From the NCBI GenBank assembly GCA_039105265.1, contig JAPFFF010000007.1, positions 1,488,001 to 1,552,000 on the forward strand: a stretch of DNA of 64,000 nt. Reading direction: 5' to 3'. The DNA comes from Tritrichomonas musculus. Its lineage: Eukaryota; Parabasalia; Tritrichomonadida; Tritrichomonadidae. Below, piece after piece: positions 11,221 through 21,700 of the stretch (the stretch's first letter is position 1; each line of letters opens with the position of its first letter). Under the pieces are notes generated by a model that was not told the origin of the DNA, did not search any database, and was given only the letters and a program-made list of their open reading frames with translations. Made by a program: the position numbers and the translations under genes.

Positions 11221-11352
11221 ATGCTGATTGAAATTCTCTTAGGAACGCTTGTTTTGATTGAGTTAATGAACACATTATTAAGAGTTATAAAGCTTTTCCC
11301 TCCAAATGAGCCACCATTAGATGATGAAATTAGACGAAGAATGTACTCATAA
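11221..11352 (+). CDS. 43-residue single-pass membrane protein
   Basis: ATG at 11221, stop TAA at 11350-11352. The predicted product starts MLIEILLGTLVLIELMNTLL, a continuous hydrophobic helix of about 20 residues, followed by a basic-proline turn (RVIKLFPPNEPP) and an acidic/basic tail ending RRRMYS. Its stop lies 3 bp before the stop of the convergent gene at 11356, so the space is otherwise unused. Tiny tail- or head-anchored proteins are common in capsid gene blocks of membrane-containing Bamfordvirae; that role is inferred. Short length keeps the confidence moderate. Confidence 0.5.
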   Translation: MLIEILLGTLVLIELMNTLLRVIKLFPPNEPPLDDEIRRRMYS

Positions 11353-11355
11353 ATT

Positions 11356-11637
11356 TTAACTAGGTCCATAATTATTATTATCATAAGCAGGTTGTAAGAA
11401 TTTTTCTTTCCCAGTTTCTAACCAAGGTTGAACTCTATCATTAACTGTTCGAATACCTTTACCAATACCACTTGCAATATTACCAATTGTTCCACCTACT
11501 GTTTCTCCAACTTTTTCTAAGACAGGTGCAACTTTATCTGCTGCAAATTGTAAACCTTTTTGAACTATTGGAACTGCTTTTTGTGCAAAATTTTTAACTT
11601 TCTCTCCTATTTTTTTAATCCAAGAACCAAAAGCCAT
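11356..11637 (-). CDS. Small amphipathic-helix protein, candidate membrane-active virion protein
   Basis: 93 residues beginning MAFGSWIKKIGEKVKNFAQK, followed by an Ala/Val/Gly-rich repeating amphipathic stretch (residues about 5-70) with Lys on one face and a Gly-rich hinge GGTIGNIASGIGKGI, then a polar tail ending in YGPS. This layout resembles the membrane-lytic or internal cement proteins of adenoviruses and adintoviruses (pVI-like), though the similarity is one of style only. It is immediately upstream of, and divergent from, the first capsid gene. Its N-terminus MAFGS-aromatic-x-KKI recurs in the 36-residue ORF at 23158, suggesting a shared targeting or binding peptide. Confidence 0.7.
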   Translation of the reverse strand: MAFGSWIKKIGEKVKNFAQKAVPIVQKGLQFAADKVAPVLEKVGETVGGTIGNIASGIGKGIRTVNDRVQPWLETGKEKFLQPAYDNNNYGPS

Positions 11638-11706
11638 TGTATAGAATTGTTTTTCATTTTAAAAAAAATTGGCTTTTCGAATTTTTTAAATTCTTCATAA
11701 AAACAG

Positions 11707-13503
11707 ATGACTTATCAAAACGCACAATTTAAGAATACAGGAAATGATGAAGGTGACATATTAAACTTTTTCAATAATCATTTGAGGACATTAGTACAAA
11801 AGAATGGAGGAGATAATACTTTTTCAGTCGTAGAAGAATTATGTCATGACAAAGATGAAACAATTCCAATTGGTACAAAAACAAAAATAAGATTAACTCA
11901 TTCTGGTCATACAATATCTCAAATAGAGAAAAGTTTTCTTCGATTAATCGTAGATTTAAATCTATCAATGAACAAAACAATTGCTGCCAATGTGTTTACT
12001 GGAAAAGATTGGGAAAAATTAAATTTGATTTTCGTTGGTTTCAAAGATGCTGTTGAAATCATATCTGAATTACAATTTTGGGTTGATGGAAAATTAATCT
12101 CAGGTTATCATCAAAGTGAAATGGTTAGAGAATCCTTCGCATATAATTCAATTCGACCAAAAGATTCAAAGTATAATTCTGCTCATTCTCATTCTTTATG
12201 GGAAAGTGTTTGTTGTATGTCTCCAAATGTTGCAGGTGTTTATATTCCAATGAGTGCATTTGAAGGTAATAATAAGAAAGTACAGGTCAAAATGGAACTT
12301 GTAATTCCTTTCACAGATCAATTAGCATTACAAGCTTGGAGATTATATCCAAATCGAATTTTAGGAGAAGTTGAAGAAGAAATAAAATTCACATTAGATG
12401 GTTTAGTTTGGTGTCAAGTTCCTCCAAAGAATGTTGCCGAAGCTATTAAATTTTGGACACCAGAAAATAATGGTGAATTAGGTGCACCTGATCTTCCAAT
12501 TACAAATCATTTTGTTCAAATTAATCAAGAGGCACTCATTGTTTCTAAAGTATATCAATGTGCGTTCGGAAAATTTGAAGCGAAAGACACAACAGAGGCT
12601 CATCTTCCAAAGAATGCCTATTATTGTCCATCAACGAAAACTGAATCTAATGGTCTTTCAAAATGGAATAAATATGAAATAGATTTGAATACATTAGAAG
12701 TTAATGTAAATGAATGTAAAATTGAAAAATGTCGTACAAATTGTGCTGGATTTGGTGTCAAACCTGATGTTATTGAAGCTTTAATGACAACTTTACAAGA
12801 ACCAATTATTATTCCATCTCAAGAATTAACACGATATCAATTTGAATCAAGAATTACAGAAAAACGAATAGATATTTCAAAATCAATTCCATTAAAGAAT
12901 GCAACAAATATTACTTTAATGTTTCCAAGTAAACCAAATGACTTAACAGTTTATCAAAATCCAATGTTTACTCAATTTAGATTATCAGTTAATAAAAAGA
13001 AATATCCAGAAACTGAGTTTGATAATTCTTGGGATGGAAGATTTGTTCAATATCAATTAATGGCAAATGAATTAGATGGGTATATTGAACCAACAGTTGA
13101 ATATTTAGAATCAATATCTAGACCTTTAAATCATGTTTATGAATCGATTCCAATTATGAATCAGCATGATCGATATTTCATGTGTCCATTTGATAATACA
13201 AGTTTTGGAATTAATTTTCAATTGGAGAGAGGTAATTCTGGATATGTATTTGATGGAGTTGATACTGGTAATCAAGCTGTTTCAATTGAATTCCGTGGAA
13301 ATCTTATTGAAGTTGATGAGAAATGTCGTTATTTATACCCATATTATAAAAATAATGCAGGAACAATTCAAGTAAATACAGACGCGGGATCAAAAGTTTC
13401 ACCAATTCCAGAAATGTGGATTTGTTCTGATACTTATTGGACTTGGTCAATTCAAGATGGAGTTCAATATTACCCACGTGGAAGACCAACTGGTTATGAC
13501 TAA
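11707..13503 (+). CDS. Major capsid protein paralogue 1 (double jelly roll type)
   Basis: 598 residues. Length, position after the packaging ATPase and beta-rich composition fit a double-jelly-roll major capsid protein. Hallmark blocks shared with the next gene include MTYQNAQF at the N-terminus, LQAWRLYPNRILGE and DGLVWCQVPPKN in the middle (about residues 210-242), GRFVQYQLMANEL near 440, FQLERGNSGYVFDGVDT near 510 and PEMWICSDTYWTWSIQDG near the C-terminus. It would form the trimeric capsomers of the shell. The duplicate downstream, 31 bp away, shows clear homology along its whole length, so this is a tandem duplication. The leader has a T/A-rich stretch but none of the A/B/C promoter motifs used in the replication block. 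Confidence 0.85.
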   Translation: MTYQNAQFKNTGNDEGDILNFFNNHLRTLVQKNGGDNTFSVVEELCHDKDETIPIGTKTKIRLTHSGHTISQIEKSFLRLIVDLNLSMNKTIAANVFTGKDWEKLNLIFVGFKDAVEIISELQFWVDGKLISGYHQSEMVRESFAYNSIRPKDSKYNSAHSHSLWESVCCMSPNVAGVYIPMSAFEGNNKKVQVKMELVIPFTDQLALQAWRLYPNRILGEVEEEIKFTLDGLVWCQVPPKNVAEAIKFWTPENNGELGAPDLPITNHFVQINQEALIVSKVYQCAFGKFEAKDTTEAHLPKNAYYCPSTKTESNGLSKWNKYEIDLNTLEVNVNECKIEKCRTNCAGFGVKPDVIEALMTTLQEPIIIPSQELTRYQFESRITEKRIDISKSIPLKNATNITLMFPSKPNDLTVYQNPMFTQFRLSVNKKKYPETEFDNSWDGRFVQYQLMANELDGYIEPTVEYLESISRPLNHVYESIPIMNQHDRYFMCPFDNTSFGINFQLERGNSGYVFDGVDTGNQAVSIEFRGNLIEVDEKCRYLYPYYKNNAGTIQVNTDAGSKVSPIPEMWICSDTYWTWSIQDGVQYYPRGRPTGYD

Positions 13504-13534
13504 GATAAGATCTAAATTTTTTTTGCAAGAACAA

Positions 13535-15358
13535 ATGACTTATCAAAACGCTCAATTTAGAAACTTTGGAAATGATGAAGGTGACATATTAAACTTTTTC
13601 AATGATCATTTAAGAAATTTGGTATCAAAAAATGGAGGAGATAATACTTTTTCATCTTTTTCAGAAGAATTTCATGAAAAAGATATACCAATTGAAAGTC
13701 TCACAGAAAGAACAAGAATATCATTAACTCATAATAATCATACAATATCTCAAATAGAAAAAGGTTTTATATCAATGATTGTTGAATTTGATGTTGGTTT
13801 TGATGAACAATTAGACAAAGAGAATTTTTGGATAAATGCTGGAGATGAGGCAAATCCAGTCTGGGTACCAAAAGATTGGGGTGAAATTTGTCAGATATTT
13901 GTAGGATTTAAAGATGCTGTAGAAATAATTGATGAAGCTAGATTCTATGTCGATGGAAAATTGGTTCAAAACTATCATCAAACAGAGATGATTCGAGAAT
14001 CTTTTGCATATAATTCGATTCGTTCTCGTGATTCAAAATTAAATTCACCTCATTCTCATTCATTATGGGAAAATGTTATTACAATGTCTCCGAATGTTTG
14101 TGGAGTATATATTCCAGTTTCTGAACTCTGCTGGGAAGATGATCAAACTCAAAAATTGGTTCATATTGAATTAGAATTAATAATACCATTTACAGATCAA
14201 TTAGTTTTACAAGCTTGGAGATTATATCCAAATAGAATTCTTGGTGAAATAGAAGAAGAAGTTCGATTTTGTTTAGATGGTTTAGTTTGGTGTCAAGTTC
14301 CTCCAAAGAATGTTGGACAACAAAAACTACTACACTATGATGATCCAATTTTTGAAATCAATTCTCCAAATCTTCCACTTTCCAATCGTTTCAGTCAAAT
14401 CAATCAATTAGGAATCATCGTTGATTCAATGACGACAATGAGTAGACTACAACTCAAGGATTTGGCAACAAGACATTTTTTCAGAGAATGGTCGTCAATT
14501 CCATTTGATTTAACGAAGTTTTCATTAAACAATGAGACCAATGATATGGAGATGAATTTTACAATTATGTCATTAGAAATGTTTACGTTAACAATTAATA
14601 CTTCAAAATTTAAAATAAGAGAAGGAAGATCAAATTTGTTTGGATTTGGAATTAAACCAAATGTCTTAGAATCATTAATGACAACTTTTCAAGAACCTTT
14701 AATTGTACCAGCTCAAGAATTAAGAAGAGTAATTTTTGATCAACCAATAACAGAAAAAGGAATAAATGTTTCAAAAAGTATGCCGTTAGTTAATGCTACA
14801 AATATAACAATGATGTTTCCAAGATCTAATTTTGATTATACTGTTTATAGAAATATTATGCATAAAAATGTTCAATTAATTATTGATAAGAAATTATATC
14901 CACAAAAAGAATTTGAAAATACTTGGAATGGAAGATTTGTTCAATATCAATTAATGGCAAATGAATTAGAAGGTATTGAGGCAACTCCTGAATATTTAGA
15001 ATCAATATCTAGACCTTTAAATGATTTGAAAAATAATTTTCGTTATTATTGTAGTCTTTACGATGATACAAATTTTGGAATTAATTTTCAATTAGAGAGA
15101 GGTAATTCTGGATATGTATTCGATGGAGTTGATACAGATAATCATGAAGTTTGGATTCGATTTAAAGCAGATGCAATTGTTACAGATGACCAAAATTCGT
15201 ATTATTACCCAGAAATAAATATTGATCAAACAGTTGACGAAACAGCAATAAATACAGCTCATCCAGAAATGTGGATTTGTTCTGATACTTATTGGACTTG
15301 GTCAATTCAAGATGGAGTTCAATATCATGATGATGGAGTACCAAGTGGCTATAAGTAA
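13535..15358 (+). CDS. Major capsid protein paralogue 2 (double jelly roll type)
   Basis: 607 residues from the ATG at 13535, chosen because it aligns with the first paralogue (MTYQNAQFRNFGNDEGD) and follows a T-run/GCA leader. It shares conserved blocks with the upstream gene, while the segment of roughly residues 260-370 is much more divergent and carries different insertions, as expected for surface loops on the capsid exterior. Both copies keep all conserved structural blocks, which argues that both are made and have distinct roles (for example pentameric or facet positions, or mixed capsomers) rather than one being redundant. Followed by three more rightward candidate virion genes. Confidence 0.85.
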   Translation: MTYQNAQFRNFGNDEGDILNFFNDHLRNLVSKNGGDNTFSSFSEEFHEKDIPIESLTERTRISLTHNNHTISQIEKGFISMIVEFDVGFDEQLDKENFWINAGDEANPVWVPKDWGEICQIFVGFKDAVEIIDEARFYVDGKLVQNYHQTEMIRESFAYNSIRSRDSKLNSPHSHSLWENVITMSPNVCGVYIPVSELCWEDDQTQKLVHIELELIIPFTDQLVLQAWRLYPNRILGEIEEEVRFCLDGLVWCQVPPKNVGQQKLLHYDDPIFEINSPNLPLSNRFSQINQLGIIVDSMTTMSRLQLKDLATRHFFREWSSIPFDLTKFSLNNETNDMEMNFTIMSLEMFTLTINTSKFKIREGRSNLFGFGIKPNVLESLMTTFQEPLIVPAQELRRVIFDQPITEKGINVSKSMPLVNATNITMMFPRSNFDYTVYRNIMHKNVQLIIDKKLYPQKEFENTWNGRFVQYQLMANELEGIEATPEYLESISRPLNDLKNNFRYYCSLYDDTNFGINFQLERGNSGYVFDGVDTDNHEVWIRFKADAIVTDDQNSYYYPEINIDQTVDETAINTAHPEMWICSDTYWTWSIQDGVQYHDDGVPSGYK

Positions 15359-15382
15359 AATTTTTATTTGATTAGAAAAAAT

Positions 15383-15862
15383 ATGTCAACATTAATTTCA
15401 TATAACATTGATCCTCGATTAAATATTCAACCTACAAAAATTCATAAAACTTATTATCCAATTCAAGGTTGGAAGATAGATAATCCTGAAAAACAAAAAT
15501 TAGATGAATGTCTAACAGTTGATAACTTTTATTTAGAAAAAGATAGATTTGTTTATAAATTTCCATCAGAATTTCATACACCTACTCAAGGTCAAGAACG
15601 ATATATCATTTATCAATATTGTTATTTATTAAAAGATGGACATACTGCATCAAATTATACCGTTCATGCGAGTTTTGTTCCTCGAAATAATTATTGTGAT
15701 AGTTTAGTTTATGTTGCAAATTTACAAGTTCCTGATGATAATAGAAAATATTTAATTGATTCAGAGATGAGACAAGGTTTTATGGTTTGGTTTAAAGATA
15801 CTCGAACAAGAAAAATAATAGTTCCTGATTATTTCATTATTTTCTTAAAATTAGAATATTGA
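15383..15862 (+). CDS. Candidate minor capsid (penton-like) protein
   Basis: 159 residues from the ATG at 15383 (an upstream TTG at 15368 is less likely). Short, beta-rich and directly downstream of the capsid genes: features include YNIDPRLNIQP, HKTYYPIQGWKID, RYIIYQYCYLL and VPDYFIIFLKLEY at the very end. A single-jelly-roll penton protein is expected in this genomic position in Polinton-like viruses, and the length is in the small part of that range, but no diagnostic motif is visible. Its stop codon region touches the beginning of the next open frame. Confidence 0.6.
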   Translation: MSTLISYNIDPRLNIQPTKIHKTYYPIQGWKIDNPEKQKLDECLTVDNFYLEKDRFVYKFPSEFHTPTQGQERYIIYQYCYLLKDGHTASNYTVHASFVPRNNYCDSLVYVANLQVPDDNRKYLIDSEMRQGFMVWFKDTRTRKIIVPDYFIIFLKLEY

Positions 15863-15897
15863 ATCAATTTTATTTTTGGTGCGAAAATAAAAATTTA

Positions 15898-18720
15898 ATG
15901 ACAGGTGTTTGGACCGATACAGATTTTGAAAATTTTGCAAAAGTAGGAGGTGGGGGAGGACCTGCAATTGATACTAGTATATTTCTCAGGAAAAATTTTG
16001 GTACTGCAACTGGATTATCAGTTAATGGAACATTTTATATAAATGAGAAAGCTGAAATTAAACAACCAGAAAATTTTAAATGGCCAATTGCTGAAGGTCA
16101 AACAAAAACGTTAAAAAATATTTATGAAGATATTGGACAAATTCAAGCCACTGATAAAGATGAATTAGAAAGAACAATGGATACAAAAGATAATGCAATC
16201 AAAACAAATTTAACAACATCTATTAATGCCAATAAAGCTCAAATTGATACTCTAACAACAGATTTGAACGAAAATAAAACAAAAACCACAACTGTGGAAA
16301 CAAATTTGAATAATCATCTAACTGACTATAATACATTTAAATCAAATACGAATACATCATTAATATCTGAAACGACAGCAAGAGAAACATTGAAAACAGA
16401 ACTTCAAAATCAAATTGCAACTACAGATAGTCGAATTCCAACAATAACTGAAACAATGTGGAAATTCTTAAATGGATTGAAATATGTTGAGCAAGAAATA
16501 GTCAAAGACGATAAGACAAAAGATATCATTCAAAAAATCTATTTACCGAAGTTAATCACTTATATTGATACTCTTTGGTTTTTCCAAAAACCTAATAGTA
16601 AGACTTATATGAGTTCACATCAAATAATCAATAGGATTCAGCATTTCCACGACGATGGAAATTCAACAGCAAATTTTCAATTACAATATTATCCAAAAGG
16701 AACACCATCGAAAGATATTACAGACGGAAAAGCACAACTCTACGGAATTCGGAGTAATGATATTTGTTTGAAATATATTGATTTGAAAGAAGTTGAGAAA
16801 AAAGAATTGAAATTAGGAAGCGAAACTACAGCATCAACCAAATTAGAATTTCCAGTAGAATCCTATTTTCCAAACGGAATCTGGTATGGAGATGGTTCAA
16901 ATGATCCAGCCAATGCTCGCAATGTTAGATTAACCATGAATTCACTTGCTCGGTCATATAAAAATCTGAAAACAGTTGTTGATCAATTAAATCCAGAAGA
17001 TATAAATAATATGAAAACGGTTCTTAACAATTTAAAATCGTCATTTAACGGAATTGATCAAGACGTCCTTGAAAAATTAAAACATTTTACTATTGAAACT
17101 CTTGATTGGGAAGAAAAAGATGAGGACGGTGATGTTGCGGCGACAAAACAAACAACTCTAACCTGTAATGATTTAGTTTATTTTCCAAAAGGTTGGGCAA
17201 TTCGGTACAAAAGAGCCGATAATAAATATATCGTATTGACATCATCCGCTTTTACGGCGATTCATCAATGGACAAATCAACAAATTGTTGATAATTATTA
17301 TACTCAAAAAGTTGTTGATACAGCTCAAATTGGAAAAAACAAAAAGAAAGGAACAACATTTCGATCAGTTCAACCCCAAACAGATCCTGAAGTTTTTGAT
17401 GAAATAGATTTAGACAAAATGAATGCAGAACGAGAAGCTGAACATCAAATTATTGATCGAATTTTTGATTATATTAATCTTACTTATAATGCTTTAAATG
17501 AAACTGATCAAGATTTAGAAAATAATCATCTGACAAATAAACAATTAGGATTAATATTTAGAAATTCAATATTTGCAGAATCAATGAAAAACTCAATTCC
17601 GTTAAAACCTTTAAAACCTCAAGAATTAGCTGCTTATGGTTTTGTTAATTTTGAACAACATGGTTCTGAAATATTTGACGATCATGGTAGACATGCATTT
17701 AAAACTTGTACTTATTCAATTGATTCTAATTCAAATACGATCTTAAATATTGAATTAAAAGGAATTGATCATTATCATGCTGATCATTTAATAATTCATG
17801 TTTTCGAAAGAGAAAGAGATATAACTAAATTAGGTTATGCATTATCAAATATTGATTTAGTATTTGATGTTCAAATTAGTTCTAATCAAATTGAATCAAA
17901 TTTGTCATCAAAATTATATACATATTCAATAACAAAAGATGCAAATGTTGATAAAGTAATGATTCAAATAATTGGTACATTTAATTTAAAAATGTTAGAA
18001 GATGAAAATGATTTGAATTTTTGGGAAGATCAAGAAGAAAATATAGAACCTGATATTGAATTAGATAATCGAATTATTGTATATTATCAATTACCTGCAA
18101 ATGAGAATTTCAAAAATTATTTGGCCACTCTTGGGTCATCATCATCAGGAGGTTCTATAGATTTTGATACATTAACTAGAATAACAAATTTAGAAAATAC
18201 AATGAAAAATTATACTGAAAGGGTATCAACTTTAGAATCAAATGTTGATCAAATTGGAAATGTATTTTCTGCTGATACTACTGAGAGTCAAGAATATCGA
18301 AATAAAGAAGGTTTTGTCATAAATAATAAAGCTCAAACATTGGCATTAAATGAGGAAAAACCAGTTGTATTAACATTGGAAGAAAAATTAAAGAAATGGC
18401 AAGACGAAGAACTAGATCAATTAAAATGGTTAAATCAAGGAATCAAAGAGATTTGGTCATTTTGTGCTGGTCTTTCAGAAGATTTATCTCGATTAGAAGA
18501 GAATCAATGTCAATGTGGAGGTAGTGGAACAGTATCAGATGACAAATTAACTGTTTTGGAACGAAAATGTAAAAATATTGAAACTGATCTAACGTTTGAA
18601 AATTTGACAACTGAGAATCGAATTAAGATCTTAGAAGATAAAACTAAAAATATTGAAAGTGATAAATTTTATGATAGTAGAATTCAGTTATTAGAAGAAA
18701 AATGTTCCACAATTGAGTAA
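15898..18720 (+). CDS. Fibre- or spike-like coiled-coil protein 1
   Basis: 940 residues from the ATG at 15898 (a TTG at 15859 is the alternative). N-terminal GGGGGP turn followed by a TGLSVNGTFYINEK motif reminiscent of fibre attachment or shaft modules, then a long heptad-type coiled coil around residues 90-180 rich in Thr/Asn/Leu, a large globular middle, and further short coiled coils near 760-940 with a CQCGGSG knot at about 870. Such alternation of trimeric coiled coils and beta-rich domains is typical of receptor-binding fibres and spikes. It follows the capsid genes and precedes a second protein of the same architecture. Confidence 0.7.
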   Translation: MTGVWTDTDFENFAKVGGGGGPAIDTSIFLRKNFGTATGLSVNGTFYINEKAEIKQPENFKWPIAEGQTKTLKNIYEDIGQIQATDKDELERTMDTKDNAIKTNLTTSINANKAQIDTLTTDLNENKTKTTTVETNLNNHLTDYNTFKSNTNTSLISETTARETLKTELQNQIATTDSRIPTITETMWKFLNGLKYVEQEIVKDDKTKDIIQKIYLPKLITYIDTLWFFQKPNSKTYMSSHQIINRIQHFHDDGNSTANFQLQYYPKGTPSKDITDGKAQLYGIRSNDICLKYIDLKEVEKKELKLGSETTASTKLEFPVESYFPNGIWYGDGSNDPANARNVRLTMNSLARSYKNLKTVVDQLNPEDINNMKTVLNNLKSSFNGIDQDVLEKLKHFTIETLDWEEKDEDGDVAATKQTTLTCNDLVYFPKGWAIRYKRADNKYIVLTSSAFTAIHQWTNQQIVDNYYTQKVVDTAQIGKNKKKGTTFRSVQPQTDPEVFDEIDLDKMNAEREAEHQIIDRIFDYINLTYNALNETDQDLENNHLTNKQLGLIFRNSIFAESMKNSIPLKPLKPQELAAYGFVNFEQHGSEIFDDHGRHAFKTCTYSIDSNSNTILNIELKGIDHYHADHLIIHVFERERDITKLGYALSNIDLVFDVQISSNQIESNLSSKLYTYSITKDANVDKVMIQIIGTFNLKMLEDENDLNFWEDQEENIEPDIELDNRIIVYYQLPANENFKNYLATLGSSSSGGSIDFDTLTRITNLENTMKNYTERVSTLESNVDQIGNVFSADTTESQEYRNKEGFVINNKAQTLALNEEKPVVLTLEEKLKKWQDEELDQLKWLNQGIKEIWSFCAGLSEDLSRLEENQCQCGGSGTVSDDKLTVLERKCKNIETDLTFENLTTENRIKILEDKTKNIESDKFYDSRIQLLEEKCSTIE

Positions 18721-18749
18721 ATCTTATTTTTGTTGCAAATGTAAAAAAA

Positions 18750-21700
18750 ATGCTAACCAAATTTAAAGGCGATATTCAATTTAAAGTAGATGGTAAAACA
18801 TATTTAGGTTCTCAATTATTAACATCAAAATCGAATGAGTTTGAAACTGTTGAAGGTTTTTCTGATTATCATGTTACTAGAGATGCATTAACGGTTGAAG
18901 ATGAAAAATTAAATATACAAATGAATGATGATGATATAACAAAACTATTACAAATCGATGATAAGACAGAAGTATTTAAAATCAATTTGAGAAAGAATGT
19001 TTTCTTAGATAGTGAAGGAAAATATATTTATCAATTATCAATTTATGTTTTGAATAAAAATTTCGTATGTCCATGTGTAACAGCTGCTGAAGATAAAAAA
19101 GTGACAATTACTGAAGAAACATCAACAACTCCATACATAAAAGTTGATAAGAATTTAAATCTTGATTTGAAATCTTTGTACATTAATGGTGAAATTAGTA
19201 TTATTTATCAATTACCATTAACACATTTGAAATCAACATTACCTTCCATCAAATGTGATATCATAGATTCGAGAAATAGTTTGAAATTACATGAATCTGA
19301 TAACTTATATTTATACAAACCAAGTGTCATAACCGAAGAAACATTGACTGATAATATTGATGTATATACAATGAAATGGACAATTCCTACTGATTATAGT
19401 ATTCCTGACGGTTTAAAATTTGAATTTAAAGAACATTGTTTTGGAAATATTTGGACTTATATTTATAGTAATGGAAGATGGACTGGGAATAATATTAAAG
19501 GTCGAATAAATGGTAAAATTATAAATAAAAGAAATGAACAAGAATCAGGAAAAAGTCAAACAAAATATCAAGAAAGAGATGGAGCGTTAATTATGATTAA
19601 AAGAACTCCAATAAATATTTTGGTAGGTACTAATCAGAACGAATGGGAAACAAACATCTTTGATAAATTAAAAAGAATTTGGGATATTGAATCAAAAGTA
19701 TTATTAAAAGATGGTACAATCGAAAAAGGTGATAAATATGGTTTAAATTTTGATGTTGAAGTTTGGTTACCAAAATATTTAGAAGGTGATGTTATTTATA
19801 ATTGTGCTTCGGTTCATGCTTATATAAATGGTTATTCAACGAAAAAAGATAGTTTGAATTTTTCAAATTGGGAAAGAGTATATTTAGATTTCAAAATTGA
19901 TTCTCCAAAATATAATAATCGATTAAGTTTTATTCCTGAAAATTTGTATACAGGTACTGCTGATTATGATAAAAATTATATGAGTTTAAAAGGTGATTTA
20001 GATACAATTGAAAAATTAACTTATGATTATTCATCAAGACATGGTATTGAGAATCAAGATTTAGTATTATATTTAAGAAAAGATTTAGTAGATCCAATTG
20101 AAGAAATTAATTGGGATAAAAATACTAATCCATTTGAATATATAATTAATCAACAATATTATGAAGTGAGTCCAAATCCAAATGCAGCAACAACTTTATA
20201 TACTGATTACAACATAACTTCATCAAAAATTATTACAGCTGACAATATTACAACAATGAGATCAGATTTAAATTTAGTTTCAAATACGATTGATGTTGTT
20301 TCTGTTGATGTTGATAATTTAGATAAATCCGTTGAAAATTTAAAAACAAGAATGACTCTAACTGAAAAAATAACTGAAAAATTAGAAGCTGATGTTGATA
20401 AAATTAGATTAAGACAAAATATTCAAATGGTAGCTGGTTTGATAGGTTTTAATGCAAAAGGTATATCATTTGGTATAAAAAGTATTTCTGGTGTTGTTAG
20501 TAATATGTGGAAAGCTTGGGTTGAATCAAATGCAGAAATGGAATTAGCAGATTTATCAAGAAGTGATGGAGTTTCATTATCTGGTGTAAGAAATTGGTGT
20601 GAATCTGGGGCAACAACAATTCCAATATTTGATGAAAAAGAAGAAGAACAAATTTTAACAGTAGGTGGTGGAAAACAATTATGTTATTCATTTAGAGATT
20701 CAATGAAGAAACCATTATTGAAAATTGTAGATAAAATTGAGGAAATGGATAATGATTATATTTCAAGAAGTGAATTAACAAGAATGGATACAATTGATAT
20801 AGTTATCAAAGTTAATGAAATGGATGTTCCAATAATTTTAACTGCAGAAGAAGAATTAAAAAATGGTATTTGCGTATTTAAATTATTCACCTCTGAAGGT
20901 CAAAAACGATTATATATCAAAATTGAACAAGGTACAATAACTGATTATAAAGGAGTTGATACAACAACAACAATAGATACCATCACAATTGAAGGTCTTC
21001 CAAAATCTGAAGAATATCGTACAAAATATTTATCATGGATTGATAAATCAGGAAAAACAATTACCTTGACTGGAGAAAATACAGATGCTAAATTAATTGG
21101 TTGTGTTATTGAAAAGAATACATTTATTAGACTTTTAGTTGAGAAAACTCCAGCTGATATTGCTTTTCTATCTGATATTGAAGCTTTAGATGAAAAAATA
21201 AATGCATTAGCAGTAAATAGTCATCAAAATGATGTTGCAATGATGAGTCTTGAATATCCAACAACTGACGAAGTAAATGCTGCTTTAGAAACAATTCAGC
21301 AAGAATTAGCTAAGAAACCAAATATTGAAGAATTATATACGAAAGAAGAAGCGGATGCAAAATATCGAAGCAAAAATGATTTGATATATAAAGATGCTGT
21401 CGATGTGCCTTTTGAAAATGTCCAAGATAATTCCGGAACGTGGGAAGTCAAAATAAAATTGACTAGTGGAATTCACCTTGTTGGAACAATATCAAATAAC
21501 GATGGCTTTGTAAAAGAGTTTGATTATTTGTTTGATTATAATGGTGTTATCACTGAAGATGGAGTTAATGTCGATGTTGAAATTGATGGAACAACCTATA
21601 ACTTGACCTATTATAAAAGTGATAGTAATGGTCTATGCTTTTACATCGATAACGGGGAAGACTCTTTTGATACCAAATTAATATTAGCGGAAAAAATATT

